Positions 15,988 to 22,829 of a stretch of 23,586 bases of DNA are shown in pieces. Both the position numbers and the translations under genes were made by a program. The first letter of the stretch is position 1. Each line of letters starts with the position of its first letter. Under the pieces are notes generated by a model. That model had not been told where the DNA came from and made no database searches. It was given only the letters and a program-made list of their open reading frames with translations. Source of the stretch: a virus; the IMG/VR virus record IMGVR_UViG_3300034375_000162, positions 1 to 23,586 of that record; one strand, written 5' to 3'.

Positions 15988-16277
15988 GGCACACCTGCTT
16001 CAGTTGTTGGGTTTTTCTGCTCTTCAATCTTAGCCGTCAATGAAGCCTCGACAGCGTCTTGGTCAACACCGTTAGCCCAGCACCAGCCCAATACAACAGA
16101 CTCAGTAAGGTCTGCATAGGGTACAAAGTCAGGTGCAGATGCGTCAGGTGTAAATGAGCAAGTGCCGTAAGCAGAAGCAGAATGATCGCCGTCTACTTCA
16201 GTTACACGCCAGTGTGCAACGATAACGCCGCCGTCTGACACGTTGTGTTCCATTGTAGATATAGTCCATGTAGCCAT
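15975..16277 (-). CDS. Conserved phage protein (100 aa) downstream of the tail fibre
   Basis: This 100-residue acidic protein starts at ATG 16277 with a good AAGGAG about 8 bases upstream, 11 bases after the fibre stop. Its pattern is MATWTISTMEHNVSDGGVIV, then AHWRVTEVDGDHSASAYGTC, then FTPDASAPDFVPYADLTES, followed by Trp-rich VVLGWCWANGVDQDAVEASL and a terminal NPTTEAGVPW. I recall this as a widespread uncharacterised phage family found next to fibre genes; the current DUF number cannot be confirmed here. No membrane segment or catalytic motif is visible. Its place directly after the fibre gene suggests a small fibre-associated or tail protein. Confidence 0.78.
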   Translation of the reverse strand: MATWTISTMEHNVSDGGVIVAHWRVTEVDGDHSASAYGTCSFTPDASAPDFVPYADLTESVVLGWCWANGVDQDAVEASLTAKIEEQKNPTTEAGVPWTS

Positions 16278-16288
16278 TAGTTAGCTCC

Positions 16289-19200
16289 TTAAATAGCCGA
16301 AATAATAAATGCAAGTAGCTCAGAGTAGCGCACACCCATTCGTGAACGCTCTTCACCAGTTTCTTCATCAGTCCAAGTTGAGTTAATAAACATACCGTAA
16401 CGTCCAGCGTCCAAGCCCTCAGCAGTAAACGCATCCTGTAGGTCTTGAGCAATGATGCCAAAGTGGATACGAGCGTCGTCGCCTTTCTCTTCTACGGCAG
16501 ACTTCCATCGGAACTTACGTAGTAATCCTTTAGCCGCTACAGCAACACGTTGCTCTGCATCAGACAGTGCTTCAATGTCTTGCTTTTCATTACGGTCGGA
16601 GGTTTGGATAGTGCCGTTAGTGGCGTAAATGTCTTTGAAACGGTTACCTGACTGGCCTAAATCAATAGCATTGTCTCTTCCGTTGCCAGCGTCATTAGAC
16701 GGTCTTATTGCGCTATCGACAAAAGTAAGAAAAGTATCGGAAGTTGTTGCACTACCAATATAAAAATAGCCTCCGATGCTACCAGCAGAGCCTACTAAAC
16801 TGCTTCCTTTGTAAAATCTAAGGATGTCTCCGTCGCTATTGTTACGATTGAGATATAAAACAGTGGCGTTGTCTCGTGTGTGATATGCGTAACCCGAACC
16901 ACCAAACTCATGGCCGACCGTAACGAGACTTGTAGAAGTCTTCCCCACAAGAAGATTGCCAGAGCTGTCGATACGCATTTTTTCACCAATGTTACCTACA
17001 TGGAACTGTAACGAATCATCAGTGTGGTTATATTGAATACCGCCCACGTTACTATCTGCGCTGTCTCCAAATATAAGTTGTGAAACAGAAGTAGTATCGT
17101 TTGTAGTAATGTAAAGTTGCGAATTTCCAGAGGGCGCTTCTACATTAAGTAAACCAGCAGGCGACTGAGTCCCTATACCGACATTCCCGCTTGAGTCGAT
17201 GCGCATTTTTTCAGTTGTATTAGTAAACAACTGCAAACTGTTGTCTGAGTGGTCATAGGTAACTCGACCGACAGCGTTTGAAGTATCGCCAAACAACAAG
17301 CCTGTAAGTGCGCTAGTTGATGTAGATGCAATTTGCAAAAAGGTATTGCTAGAACTAGATACTTCAACGTTATATCGTGGTGAAGTCGTGCCTACGCCGA
17401 AATTGCCAGAGCTGTCAAACCTAGCCATTTCACTGCCGTTACCTTTACCAGTAAACCGCATTGCATCTACTGAGTGTGAATACCTTATTCCAGCGGCGGC
17501 TGTGTTAGTACTATCCCCGAAGTAGATGTTTTGGTTTGGGCCAGTGTAATTTCCGTAGAAGAAGAAACTTTGGTCGCTTGCTCCGTCTGTAACACGCAAA
17601 CGCATTGTGGCATCGCCAGAATCTTCGATTACTTCAAACTTTTGACCAGAAGGCGAGCCTCCTATACCGATATTGCCGCTATCATCAATCACTAGCCTTT
17701 GGTTGCTACCCAATGTACTGCTTTCTGCAATAACAAAAGACGTAGCTGACCTGTCAAGACCTATCGTGAATTCTCTGGAGCCTTGAGTTTCAAATGAGAT
17801 AACGGCATCGTCACCTGTCGCAGTACCTTCATTGTGAATATCAATGCCTAGCTGTGAACCGCCACCGTCTGCTTTAACAGATAACTTTTTTGCAGGCGAC
17901 TGAGTCCCAATACCGACATTGCCATCGTTACGGACTCTAAACATTTCACCCGCATTGTTGTGAACGCTAAAGACTGCCGCATCAGCAATACCTGCGCCTC
18001 TTTGCGATGCTATAACTTTTAAAGCTACGCCATCACCTGCGTCTCCGCCTGAGTTATCAATAAGTACGGTTGGTGTTGAGCCAGTATCACTTTGAATAGT
18101 TGCTGAATCAGCCGTCACACTACCCGTTACGTCGATGCCTGAGCTATCAACAGCTACTCTTGTTGCGTTGTCCGCATAAAGCGACAAAGTATTGGTGCTG
18201 TGGTTGTATTCAACTGCGCCTATATAGTTATCTAGGTCATCACCAAAACGCAAACTTCCAGTATTGGTACTGTTGGTGCTGTCAATTCTAATTCCACCAC
18301 CATCTCCGCTATGATTGATAATAACTTGGTCTGCAACATCAACAGTCAAACCGTCAGCAGAAATACTCCCCGTAACGTCGATGTTGCCTGTGCCAGTAAT
18401 GTCATGACTATTAAGGTCAAGATCACCACCAAGCTGTGGCGTAGTGTCCTCTACAAGTTCATTAGTTGCCGCTACAGTGCTGTCTACATACGCCTTAATA
18501 GATTGTTGAGTAGCCAATGCCGTAGCGCTGTTGCTAGACATATCGTCTTGATCAAGGATGTCTGTGACGTTGACTGAGCCTGTGCCAGACAGACCGTCGA
18601 ACTCTATAGTTCCACCAACATCTAAACCAGCAAACGTAGGGCTGTCAGTAGTTGCTACGCCTTGGTTCAGAGCCTTGACTGAGGCTTCGCTAGTCAACTC
18701 TGAGTCCATCAAGGCACCAGCCGCTGTAACGTTAGCTGTGTCAGTTACGTCTGCTGAGGCTTCGATGCCATCTAGTTTTGTATGGTCTGCGTCAGTAAAG
18801 ACGTTAGAGTCCGTAGCAGAATCCACCAGTGTGCGAATTTCTGCGGCTGTTTGGTCAGCAGTAGCACCGGACTCAATGCCATCCAATTTAGTGCCGTCTG
18901 CGGCTACATCACGGCCATCAACAGTACCGTCTACAGTAATGTTACCTGTAGCAGAGACAGTAGTAGCAGAAACAGCGGCAGGAGTAGTGCCACCAATGAC
19001 AGTACCGTCGATAGTACCACCGTCGATGTCAGGAGTATTTACGTCAGGAGACGTGAGAGTCTTGTTAGTAAGCGTCTGAGTGCCAGTCAGTGTGGCAACG
19101 GTAGAGTCAATAGCAAAGGTAACAGCATTACCTGAGCCAGACGTATCAATACCAGTGCCGCCTGTGAAGGTCATGGTTTCGCTGTCTAGGTCGATACTAA

Positions 19201-19540
19201 GCGCACCGCCAGTGTCAGCTTGGAAGTCTAAGTCTTGTGCAGTAACTTGTGAGTCAACGTAAGCTTTTACGGACTGCTGTGTAGGAACCAGAGTTGCACT
19301 GTCGGACGACATATCGTCTTCGTCAACGAATGCAGTAACGTTTATAGTTCCATCAGAAATAGTTTCAAAAGTTAAGGTTCCGGTAAACGTAGGCCCTGCT
19401 GTGTCAGCTTTAGTTGCAATAGCTGTGGAGATTGCATCAAACTCTGTTTCAAATTCAGCGCCACGGATGATCTTTCCTGAGTCGCCTGTAGGTAACGAGT
19501 CCTTAGCTTCAAAGTCTGTAGTCTTAGTATAGTTCGACAT
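16289..19540 (-). CDS. Tail fibre protein with C-terminal peptidase S74 intramolecular chaperone
   Basis: The N-terminus (YTKTTDFEAKDSLPTGDSGK) resembles the attachment region of fibres in T7-like marine phages. Two DDMSS-x-SAT-(4x)-TQQS(V/I)KAYVDS modules (76-97 and 332-353) and KLDGIE units (218-223, 255-260) follow. Four copies of a roughly 40-50-residue module with FGD...Y-x-H-S...DSSGN (about 430-469, 672-721, 748-794, 822-869) make the distal part. A LGQSGNRFKDIYA-x-NG motif (961-975) leads to the S74 chaperone, which trimerises the fibre and then cuts itself off. The expected Ser-Lys pair is Ser981 and Lys986 (TSDRNEKQDI), so cleavage before Ser981 would release about 103 residues. The protein stops soon after GVRYSELLAFI. 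AGGA (19551-19548) precedes ATG 19540. The fibre would recognise the host surface. Confidence 0.93.
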   Translation of the reverse strand: MSNYTKTTDFEAKDSLPTGDSGKIIRGAEFETEFDAISTAIATKADTAGPTFTGTLTFETISDGTINVTAFVDEDDMSSDSATLVPTQQSVKAYVDSQVTAQDLDFQADTGGALSIDLDSETMTFTGGTGIDTSGSGNAVTFAIDSTVATLTGTQTLTNKTLTSPDVNTPDIDGGTIDGTVIGGTTPAAVSATTVSATGNITVDGTVDGRDVAADGTKLDGIESGATADQTAAEIRTLVDSATDSNVFTDADHTKLDGIEASADVTDTANVTAAGALMDSELTSEASVKALNQGVATTDSPTFAGLDVGGTIEFDGLSGTGSVNVTDILDQDDMSSNSATALATQQSIKAYVDSTVAATNELVEDTTPQLGGDLDLNSHDITGTGNIDVTGSISADGLTVDVADQVIINHSGDGGGIRIDSTNSTNTGSLRFGDDLDNYIGAVEYNHSTNTLSLYADNATRVAVDSSGIDVTGSVTADSATIQSDTGSTPTVLIDNSGGDAGDGVALKVIASQRGAGIADAAVFSVHNNAGEMFRVRNDGNVGIGTQSPAKKLSVKADGGGSQLGIDIHNEGTATGDDAVISFETQGSREFTIGLDRSATSFVIAESSTLGSNQRLVIDDSGNIGIGGSPSGQKFEVIEDSGDATMRLRVTDGASDQSFFFYGNYTGPNQNIYFGDSTNTAAAGIRYSHSVDAMRFTGKGNGSEMARFDSSGNFGVGTTSPRYNVEVSSSSNTFLQIASTSTSALTGLLFGDTSNAVGRVTYDHSDNSLQLFTNTTEKMRIDSSGNVGIGTQSPAGLLNVEAPSGNSQLYITTNDTTSVSQLIFGDSADSNVGGIQYNHTDDSLQFHVGNIGEKMRIDSSGNLLVGKTSTSLVTVGHEFGGSGYAYHTRDNATVLYLNRNNSDGDILRFYKGSSLVGSAGSIGGYFYIGSATTSDTFLTFVDSAIRPSNDAGNGRDNAIDLGQSGNRFKDIYATNGTIQTSDRNEKQDIEALSDAEQRVAVAAKGLLRKFRWKSAVEEKGDDARIHFGIIAQDLQDAFTAEGLDAGRYGMFINSTWTDEETGEERSRMGVRYSELLAFIISAI

Positions 19541-19569
19541 CGGAAAGTCCTATTGCAGAAAAGAAGGAG

Positions 19570-19600
19570 AAGAAAGGAAAAGGGGCCATTGCTGACCCCC
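19570..19600 (-). terminator. Rho-independent terminator after the major capsid gene
   Basis: Read on the - strand, GGGGTC (19599-19594) and GGCCCC (19587-19582) form a 6-bp stem with one G-U pair around a 6-base AGCAAT loop. It is followed by TTTT and a pyrimidine-rich run (TTTTCCTTTC, from 19581). It begins about 9 bases after the capsid stop codon, inside the 68-base gap before the fibre gene. Partial termination here would keep capsid transcripts more abundant than fibre transcripts. Confidence 0.82.
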
Positions 19601-19608
19601 TAAGTTCG

Positions 19609-20589
19609 TTACTCTGCGACTGCGAGAACGAAACCAGCTTCGGGTCGGTATACGTTAACACCGTACAGGCAGTCAGCCGTGTACAGAGTTGAGAGGTATT
19701 CCTGCTTGTACTGGGTTTGTGAACGTACAGCTTGCTGCTCTGCCATAACAATAGCGTCTTTGTGGAACAGAAGTGCTGCACGAGTATCGGCAGATCCTGC
19801 AGTATTGTCTGCAGCAGCTTCGATAGTTGCACAGTTGGCTGAAACGTAAACGTCTACACCATAAAGGTTACCAATAAGACCAGACTGTACGCTCTGTCCT
19901 GAAACAAAATCAGAAGACACGTAACGGTCGATACCCATGATAGTGTTACGAACAGAAGGTGGAATGACAAGTACACGGTCTTCCATTGGTACGTTGTTGT
20001 CGTCAAGCTTCTGAATCATGTCACGGAAGAACGCATCAGTAAACACATCTGCTGGAACAATAGTGTCGTCAGTGTACTGAGTAGTTGTGCCACCGTCGTT
20101 GAAGAAACAACCAGTGTGCTGATAGTCAGTAGGAGCTACTGAGTCAGAGAACACAACAGAACCGCCGTCACCAAAACCAGTACCACAAGAGTGGAGGTCA
20201 GTGTCGATCTTAGTAGCAAGAGCGTAACCAGCGTCTTCAGTATAGAACTGACGGAGGCTAGAAAGCGCCTGTACTTCAACGATGTCTTCGATAAGACGTG
20301 AGTACTCGAAGTGACGGTCGATATCAACAGTCAGTTCGCTCTCAGTGTTTGCAATGATAGTAACTGCAGTGTCAGCAGCCTTAGCATTTGCATCACCACG
20401 AGTGGGCTTAGGAATGTGAAGCTTGTCGCCCTTCTTGCCATTCATAGCGATACGCTTGACAAGTGGAGCCATTTTTAGGTTCTTTTGATAGGCAGCAATG
20501 ATTTCGTCACTCCAGATTTCTGGAATAAACGTTGCCGCTTCAGTCTTCGCAGTATTACCAGCTGCGCCCGGATAAGTTGCAGTAGCCAT
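19609..20589 (-). CDS. Major capsid protein
   Basis: This 326-residue protein lies directly after the scaffold gene. It has the look of podovirus coat proteins with the HK97 fold: FIPEIWSDEIIAAYQKNLKM (residues 21-40), then KKGDKLHIPKPTRGDANAK (52-70), an extended loop ending in SELTVDIDRHFEYSRLIEDI, and a late segment with DRVLVIPPSVRNTIMGIDRY, NLYGVDVYVS and LYTADCLYGVNVYRPEAG. It would assemble the icosahedral shell. A strong AGGAG precedes ATG 20589, and a terminator follows the gene, both suiting high expression. No 10A/10B-type frameshift extension is visible after the stop. Confidence 0.94.
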   Translation of the reverse strand: MATATYPGAAGNTAKTEAATFIPEIWSDEIIAAYQKNLKMAPLVKRIAMNGKKGDKLHIPKPTRGDANAKAADTAVTIIANTESELTVDIDRHFEYSRLIEDIVEVQALSSLRQFYTEDAGYALATKIDTDLHSCGTGFGDGGSVVFSDSVAPTDYQHTGCFFNDGGTTTQYTDDTIVPADVFTDAFFRDMIQKLDDNNVPMEDRVLVIPPSVRNTIMGIDRYVSSDFVSGQSVQSGLIGNLYGVDVYVSANCATIEAAADNTAGSADTRAALLFHKDAIVMAEQQAVRSQTQYKQEYLSTLYTADCLYGVNVYRPEAGFVLAVAE

Positions 20590-20603
20590 GTCAATCTCCT
20601 AGA

Positions 20604-21404
20604 TTATTTGACTCGACCCTCCGCATAAGCTGCCATAATTTCGTCTGACAAAGCTTGATAACGATCAGGGTCATTTTTCATTAGTTTAATAATGTCGGCC
20701 CTACGATATACCTTCTTACGACTACCTTCAGCACTGCCTCGTGCATTGCCTGTATTAGCTGCCCTGAGTGTTTGCTTACGTGCTTGTTTTTCAACTTTAG
20801 CAGTTTGCTGTGCAACTGTTTTTCGTTCTTTCCAGAGTGAAAAAAGCTCATCAGCAGCGTCAGCATCGTACTGTTGGTCAGCGGCTACAAACAATTGAGT
20901 CCTAATTTTTGATGCTTTAATCCATTCAGCAAACTTAGGATCGCTAAGAATTTGTTGCATATCTGGATGTTTAGCTTGAAGCGTAGCCAAAGATGACTGT
21001 TTTTTGTACTGTTCTGTGTACTGTTGTGCTTCTTTAATTTTAGGATGATTTTCAATTGCACGATTAACAGCGGCTTGAGGATCTGTAAAATAGTCTATAT
21101 CGTTTTCAGGCTCAACGTGTTGCTGTTGAGGTGCTGGTGGTTGTGTTTGACTACTAATGTAATCATCTACAACCTTACGAAGCTCTCCTACTTCAGAGGA
21201 CTGACGACCTAAAAGCTTTTCAGCCTCTTGGTGCATCTGTACAACTTCTTCTAGAGACTTACCTTGGTACTTCTCAGGAACTGTAGGTTTTTCTGTTTGA
21301 GGTTGCTCAACTTCTGTTTCTTGTTGAATCTCATCAACTTCGTTTTCAATGGTGTCCACATTTTCCTCTTCAGGTTGTGGATCAAGCATTGTTGCTCTTG
21401 ACAT
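20604..21404 (-). CDS. Capsid assembly scaffolding protein
   Basis: This 266-residue protein has the composition expected of a phage scaffold: a very acidic N-terminus (Glu/Asp-rich, about residues 8-45), a Pro/Gln-rich stretch (about 87-97), a helical middle (AVNRAIENHPKIKEAQQYTEQYKKQ) and a basic C-terminal helical end (RRADIIKLMKNDPDRYQALS, near 234-253) that in this class contacts the coat protein. It begins MSRATMLDP with GGAG about 9 bases before ATG 21404 and ends 14 bases before the capsid start. Gene order portal-scaffold-capsid supports the call; the sequence alone is low complexity. It should be absent from mature particles. Confidence 0.88.
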   Translation of the reverse strand: MSRATMLDPQPEEENVDTIENEVDEIQQETEVEQPQTEKPTVPEKYQGKSLEEVVQMHQEAEKLLGRQSSEVGELRKVVDDYISSQTQPPAPQQQHVEPENDIDYFTDPQAAVNRAIENHPKIKEAQQYTEQYKKQSSLATLQAKHPDMQQILSDPKFAEWIKASKIRTQLFVAADQQYDADAADELFSLWKERKTVAQQTAKVEKQARKQTLRAANTGNARGSAEGSRKKVYRRADIIKLMKNDPDRYQALSDEIMAAYAEGRVK

Positions 21405-21425
21405 AATTAAACTCCGTGATTATAA

Positions 21426-21647
21426 TCATTGTGGAGACTTCTTTTTACCTGCTTTTTCGTGTTCTCGTACCCACTTCATATGCTGACCGGGAAAGTCCCC
21501 AGTAGAGCCATCAAGGTGAAAAGACGGGGCAGATACCATTTTAGTAGCGTTAGCACCACAACCGCACCTACTGGTTGTAATACCACTTTCTACCATTTCT
21601 TCAAAGACATGTCCGTTAGTACAACGGAAGTCATAAATTTTAAACAT
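21426..21647 (-). CDS. Small zinc-ribbon protein (FmdB-like N-terminus)
   Basis: This 73-residue protein starts MFKIYDFRCTNGHVFEE and has potential zinc ligands Cys9, His13, Cys28 and Cys30 (C-x3-H...C-x-C), a reduced version of the FmdB-type zinc ribbon, which usually has two CxxC knuckles. The second half holds MVSAPSFHLDGSTGDFPGQH and a basic tail (KAGKKKSPQ). The APSFHLDG-x-x-GDFPG segment is familiar to me from small phage proteins encoded beside capsid genes. The start overlaps the end of the 84-residue gene by 8 bases; no strong ribosome binding site is seen, so translational coupling is likely. Function is unknown; binding of nucleic acid or an assembly role is possible. Confidence 0.8.
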   Translation of the reverse strand: MFKIYDFRCTNGHVFEEMVESGITTSRCGCGANATKMVSAPSFHLDGSTGDFPGQHMKWVREHEKAGKKKSPQ

Positions 21648-21894
21648 CTACAGGATCTTCTTCTTCGGCTTCTGCTTGCTCTTTAGCTGCTTCTATAGTA
21701 CCTTGAAGGTTAATTACAGAAGCAAGAGCAGCAACTTGGCCTTTACGGAAATATAAATCTTTTGTGTCTTTAACTGTTTGAATGTCAGCTAAATTTTGTG
21801 CATTATTAGATAACTCTTGTATGAGTTGTTTGAAACCTTCGGAATTGAAGAGTTCGAAGTAGTTGTCGAAGTAGGTTTCAAGCTCAGTGTTCAT
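21640..21894 (-). CDS. Conserved acidic phage protein (84 aa), first gene after the internal promoter
   Basis: The 84-residue product begins MNTELETYFDNYFELFNSEG and continues with FKQLIQELSNNAQNLADIQT, then TKDLYFRKGQVAALASVINL, ending in a Glu-rich tail. The DLYFRKGQ-x-x-AL pattern is one I recall from small proteins in the portal-scaffold interval of marine podoviruses. It is probably mostly helical, with no membrane segment or catalytic motif. AGAGG (21904-21900) lies 5 bases before ATG 21894, and a consensus sigma-70 promoter lies just upstream, giving a leader of about 25 bases. It is the first gene of a promoter-to-terminator unit that also contains the zinc-ribbon, scaffold and capsid genes. 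Function unknown. Confidence 0.82.
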   Translation of the reverse strand: MNTELETYFDNYFELFNSEGFKQLIQELSNNAQNLADIQTVKDTKDLYFRKGQVAALASVINLQGTIEAAKEQAEAEEEDPVDV

Positions 21895-21925
21895 AGTTTC
21901 CTCTAATGTTGTTAACTATAGTTTT

Positions 21926-21954
21926 ATTATAGCATACTTTTTAACGGTTGTCAA
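21926..21954 (-). promoter_or_regulatory. Consensus sigma-70 promoter with extended -10
   Basis: On the - strand, TTGACA (21954-21949) and TATAAT (21931-21926) both match consensus perfectly and are separated by 17 bases, the optimal spacing. A TG one base before the -10 box makes it an extended -10. Transcription should begin near 21919. The -35 box contains the TGA stop codon of the upstream basic-protein gene. A 10-base palindrome, AACTATAGTT (21914-21923), covers the start point and could be an operator. The promoter reads into the 84-aa, zinc-ribbon, scaffold and capsid genes. Confidence 0.92.
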
Positions 21955-22217
21955 GCTTTTCTTGTAGACTTCCTTCGTTTACCTGAAGCTGTGACTGCGT
22001 GTTTAATTGCTTTGGGGCCAGTCTTACGGCGAGCAGAAGAAGTTTTCTCAGCTTTGGTCATCTTAGCTGCTACTGCTTTGGGTCTACAAGAGGGGTAGGG
22101 ACGTTTGCTGTTCTTAGCGGACTTACGCCCACAAGGTTTGCCTGTCTTAACGTCTACCCACTCCTCCTTAAACCACTTCTTAAGGGCGGCACCCTTTTTA
22201 CTTTTTCTTACGGCCAC
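21951..22217 (-). CDS. Small basic protein, DUF5872-like (88 aa)
   Basis: This 88-residue, Lys/Arg-rich protein starts at GTG 22217; the frame continues AVRKSKKGAALKKWFKEEW, then VDVKTGKPCGRKSAKNSKRP, YPSCRPKAVAAKMTKAEKT and a basic tail with TGPKAIKHAVTASGKRRKS. This is the pattern I know as DUF5872, found in phages and large DNA viruses. Two Cys (CGRK and SCRPK) are conserved in that pattern. No strong ribosome binding site is visible, and the start lies 20 bases inside the upstream 52-residue gene, suggesting translational coupling. Its TGA stop is part of the -35 box of the next promoter. The high positive charge suggests DNA contact or packaging, which is inference. Confidence 0.82.
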   Translation of the reverse strand: MAVRKSKKGAALKKWFKEEWVDVKTGKPCGRKSAKNSKRPYPSCRPKAVAAKMTKAEKTSSARRKTGPKAIKHAVTASGKRRKSTRKA

Positions 22218-22356
22218 TTTTGTTACCCCAGTTCTTAGCGCCGACTTTGCGACACTTAGCTACAGCACCAGATGCGTACGCAGAAGGCCAAACTTTGTAT
22301 CTAGACTTGACCTTACGTGCACAAGCGTCGTTAGCTTTCTTTTTTTTAGCAGCCAT
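22198..22356 (-). CDS. Small basic Cys-containing protein (52 aa)
   Basis: This 52-codon frame runs from ATG 22356 to TAA 22200-22198 and fills the gap between two other basic-protein genes. The product begins MAAKKKKANDACARKVKSRY, continues KVWPSAYASGAVAKCRKVGA, and ends in KNWGNKSGRKKK. The motif C-x2-KVKSRYKVWPSAYASG-x3-KC is one I recognise from many small proteins of marine phages and large DNA viruses; its function is unknown. Cys12 and Cys35 are the only Cys. The ribosome binding site is weak (GAGTTT region), and its 3' end overlaps the next gene by 20 bases in another frame. Charge and neighbours suggest a nucleic-acid-associated virion component. Confidence 0.82.
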   Translation of the reverse strand: MAAKKKKANDACARKVKSRYKVWPSAYASGAVAKCRKVGAKNWGNKSGRKKK

Positions 22357-22363
22357 AAAACTT

Positions 22364-22552
22364 TTAAACTCGTCGTCTTGTGTTGCTACGGTTTAGTCGT
22401 TGTTGTCGTCGGCCAGTTGCCATAGTACCTCTAGATGGAGGGACATAAGGTCCTCCGGGAGAAGTTACTCTTTTAGTTTTAGTGGCCGTCGCCGTCTTCT
22501 TTTTGGGTGGACGACCTACTTTACTTCCGTATGTTCCTTTTCCTTGTGGCAT
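22364..22552 (-). CDS. Small basic protein (62 aa)
   Basis: This 62-residue protein begins MPQGKGTYGSKVGRPPKKKT, continues with ATATKTKRVTSPGGPYVPPS and ends in an Arg/Asn/Gln-rich tail (RRQQRLNRSNTRRRV). GKGTYGSxxGRPPKK resembles starts of small uncharacterised phage proteins, and GRPPKK is similar to an AT-hook core (GRP), a minor-groove DNA-binding motif. A strong AAGGAG lies about 7 bases before ATG 22552. It starts 10 bases after the DUF6321-like gene and ends 7 bases before the 52-residue gene. DNA binding is inferred from composition only. The protein is likely unstructured without a partner. Confidence 0.75.
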   Translation of the reverse strand: MPQGKGTYGSKVGRPPKKKTATATKTKRVTSPGGPYVPPSRGTMATGRRQQRLNRSNTRRRV

Positions 22553-22562
22553 AGTTATCTCC

Positions 22563-22829
22563 TTACCATTTTTTGCATGACCAGTATCTAGCTGTCAGCT
22601 TACTGGGTGGGTTTGTGTCACACTTGTGACGTGCTCTAAACGACTTTCGTCGTGCAGGCTGGTCTTTCTTAATAGTCATCTTAGCGTCACCAAAACGAAT
22701 AGTTTTAGTCTTGTCGCCTTCCTTGGCAACTACTACAAACTTTTTAGTTGGGTGATTAGGCGTCCGCTTTGGCTTGTTGTACCCGCTTACCCCTGCTCGT
22801 GCTAGTTTTGGGTCCTTTGACTTGGGCAT
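22563..22829 (-). CDS. Small basic protein, DUF6321-like (88 aa)
   Basis: The 88-residue protein starts MPKSKDPKLARAGVSGYNKP, continues KRTPNHPTKKFVVVAKEGDK and ends with a basic segment (QPARRKSFRARHKCDTNPPS, then LTARYWSCKKW). I know this pattern as the DUF6321 family of phage proteins, in which SGYNKPKRTP-x-HPTKSH is highly conserved and the end is normally FxARH...AAYWA. The family number is from memory. The start overlaps the portal stop by one base (ATGTAA), so translation is coupled. The conserved location just after portal genes suggests a virion or assembly role, but no function is established. Confidence 0.85.
   Translation of the reverse strand: MPKSKDPKLARAGVSGYNKPKRTPNHPTKKFVVVAKEGDKTKTIRFGDAKMTIKKDQPARRKSFRARHKCDTNPPSKLTARYWSCKKW

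Noticed and set aside
18558-19079. Open + strand frame of 173 aa opposite the tail fibre gene
   Set aside because: It is Ser/Val/Pro-rich as expected from the reverse of a Thr/Asp/Gly-rich repeat protein and matches nothing; the fibre on the - strand explains the region.
19524-19832. 102-aa - strand frame overlapping the end of the capsid gene and the terminator
   Set aside because: It runs in another frame through the capsid C-terminus and through the terminator; no family resemblance. A capsid frameshift extension (as in T7 10B) was considered, but no slippery site is evident near the stop.
22105-22425. 106-aa + strand frame opposite the basic-protein cluster
   Set aside because: Ser/Phe/Leu-rich reverse reading of Lys/Arg codons; the four - strand genes fully account for the DNA.
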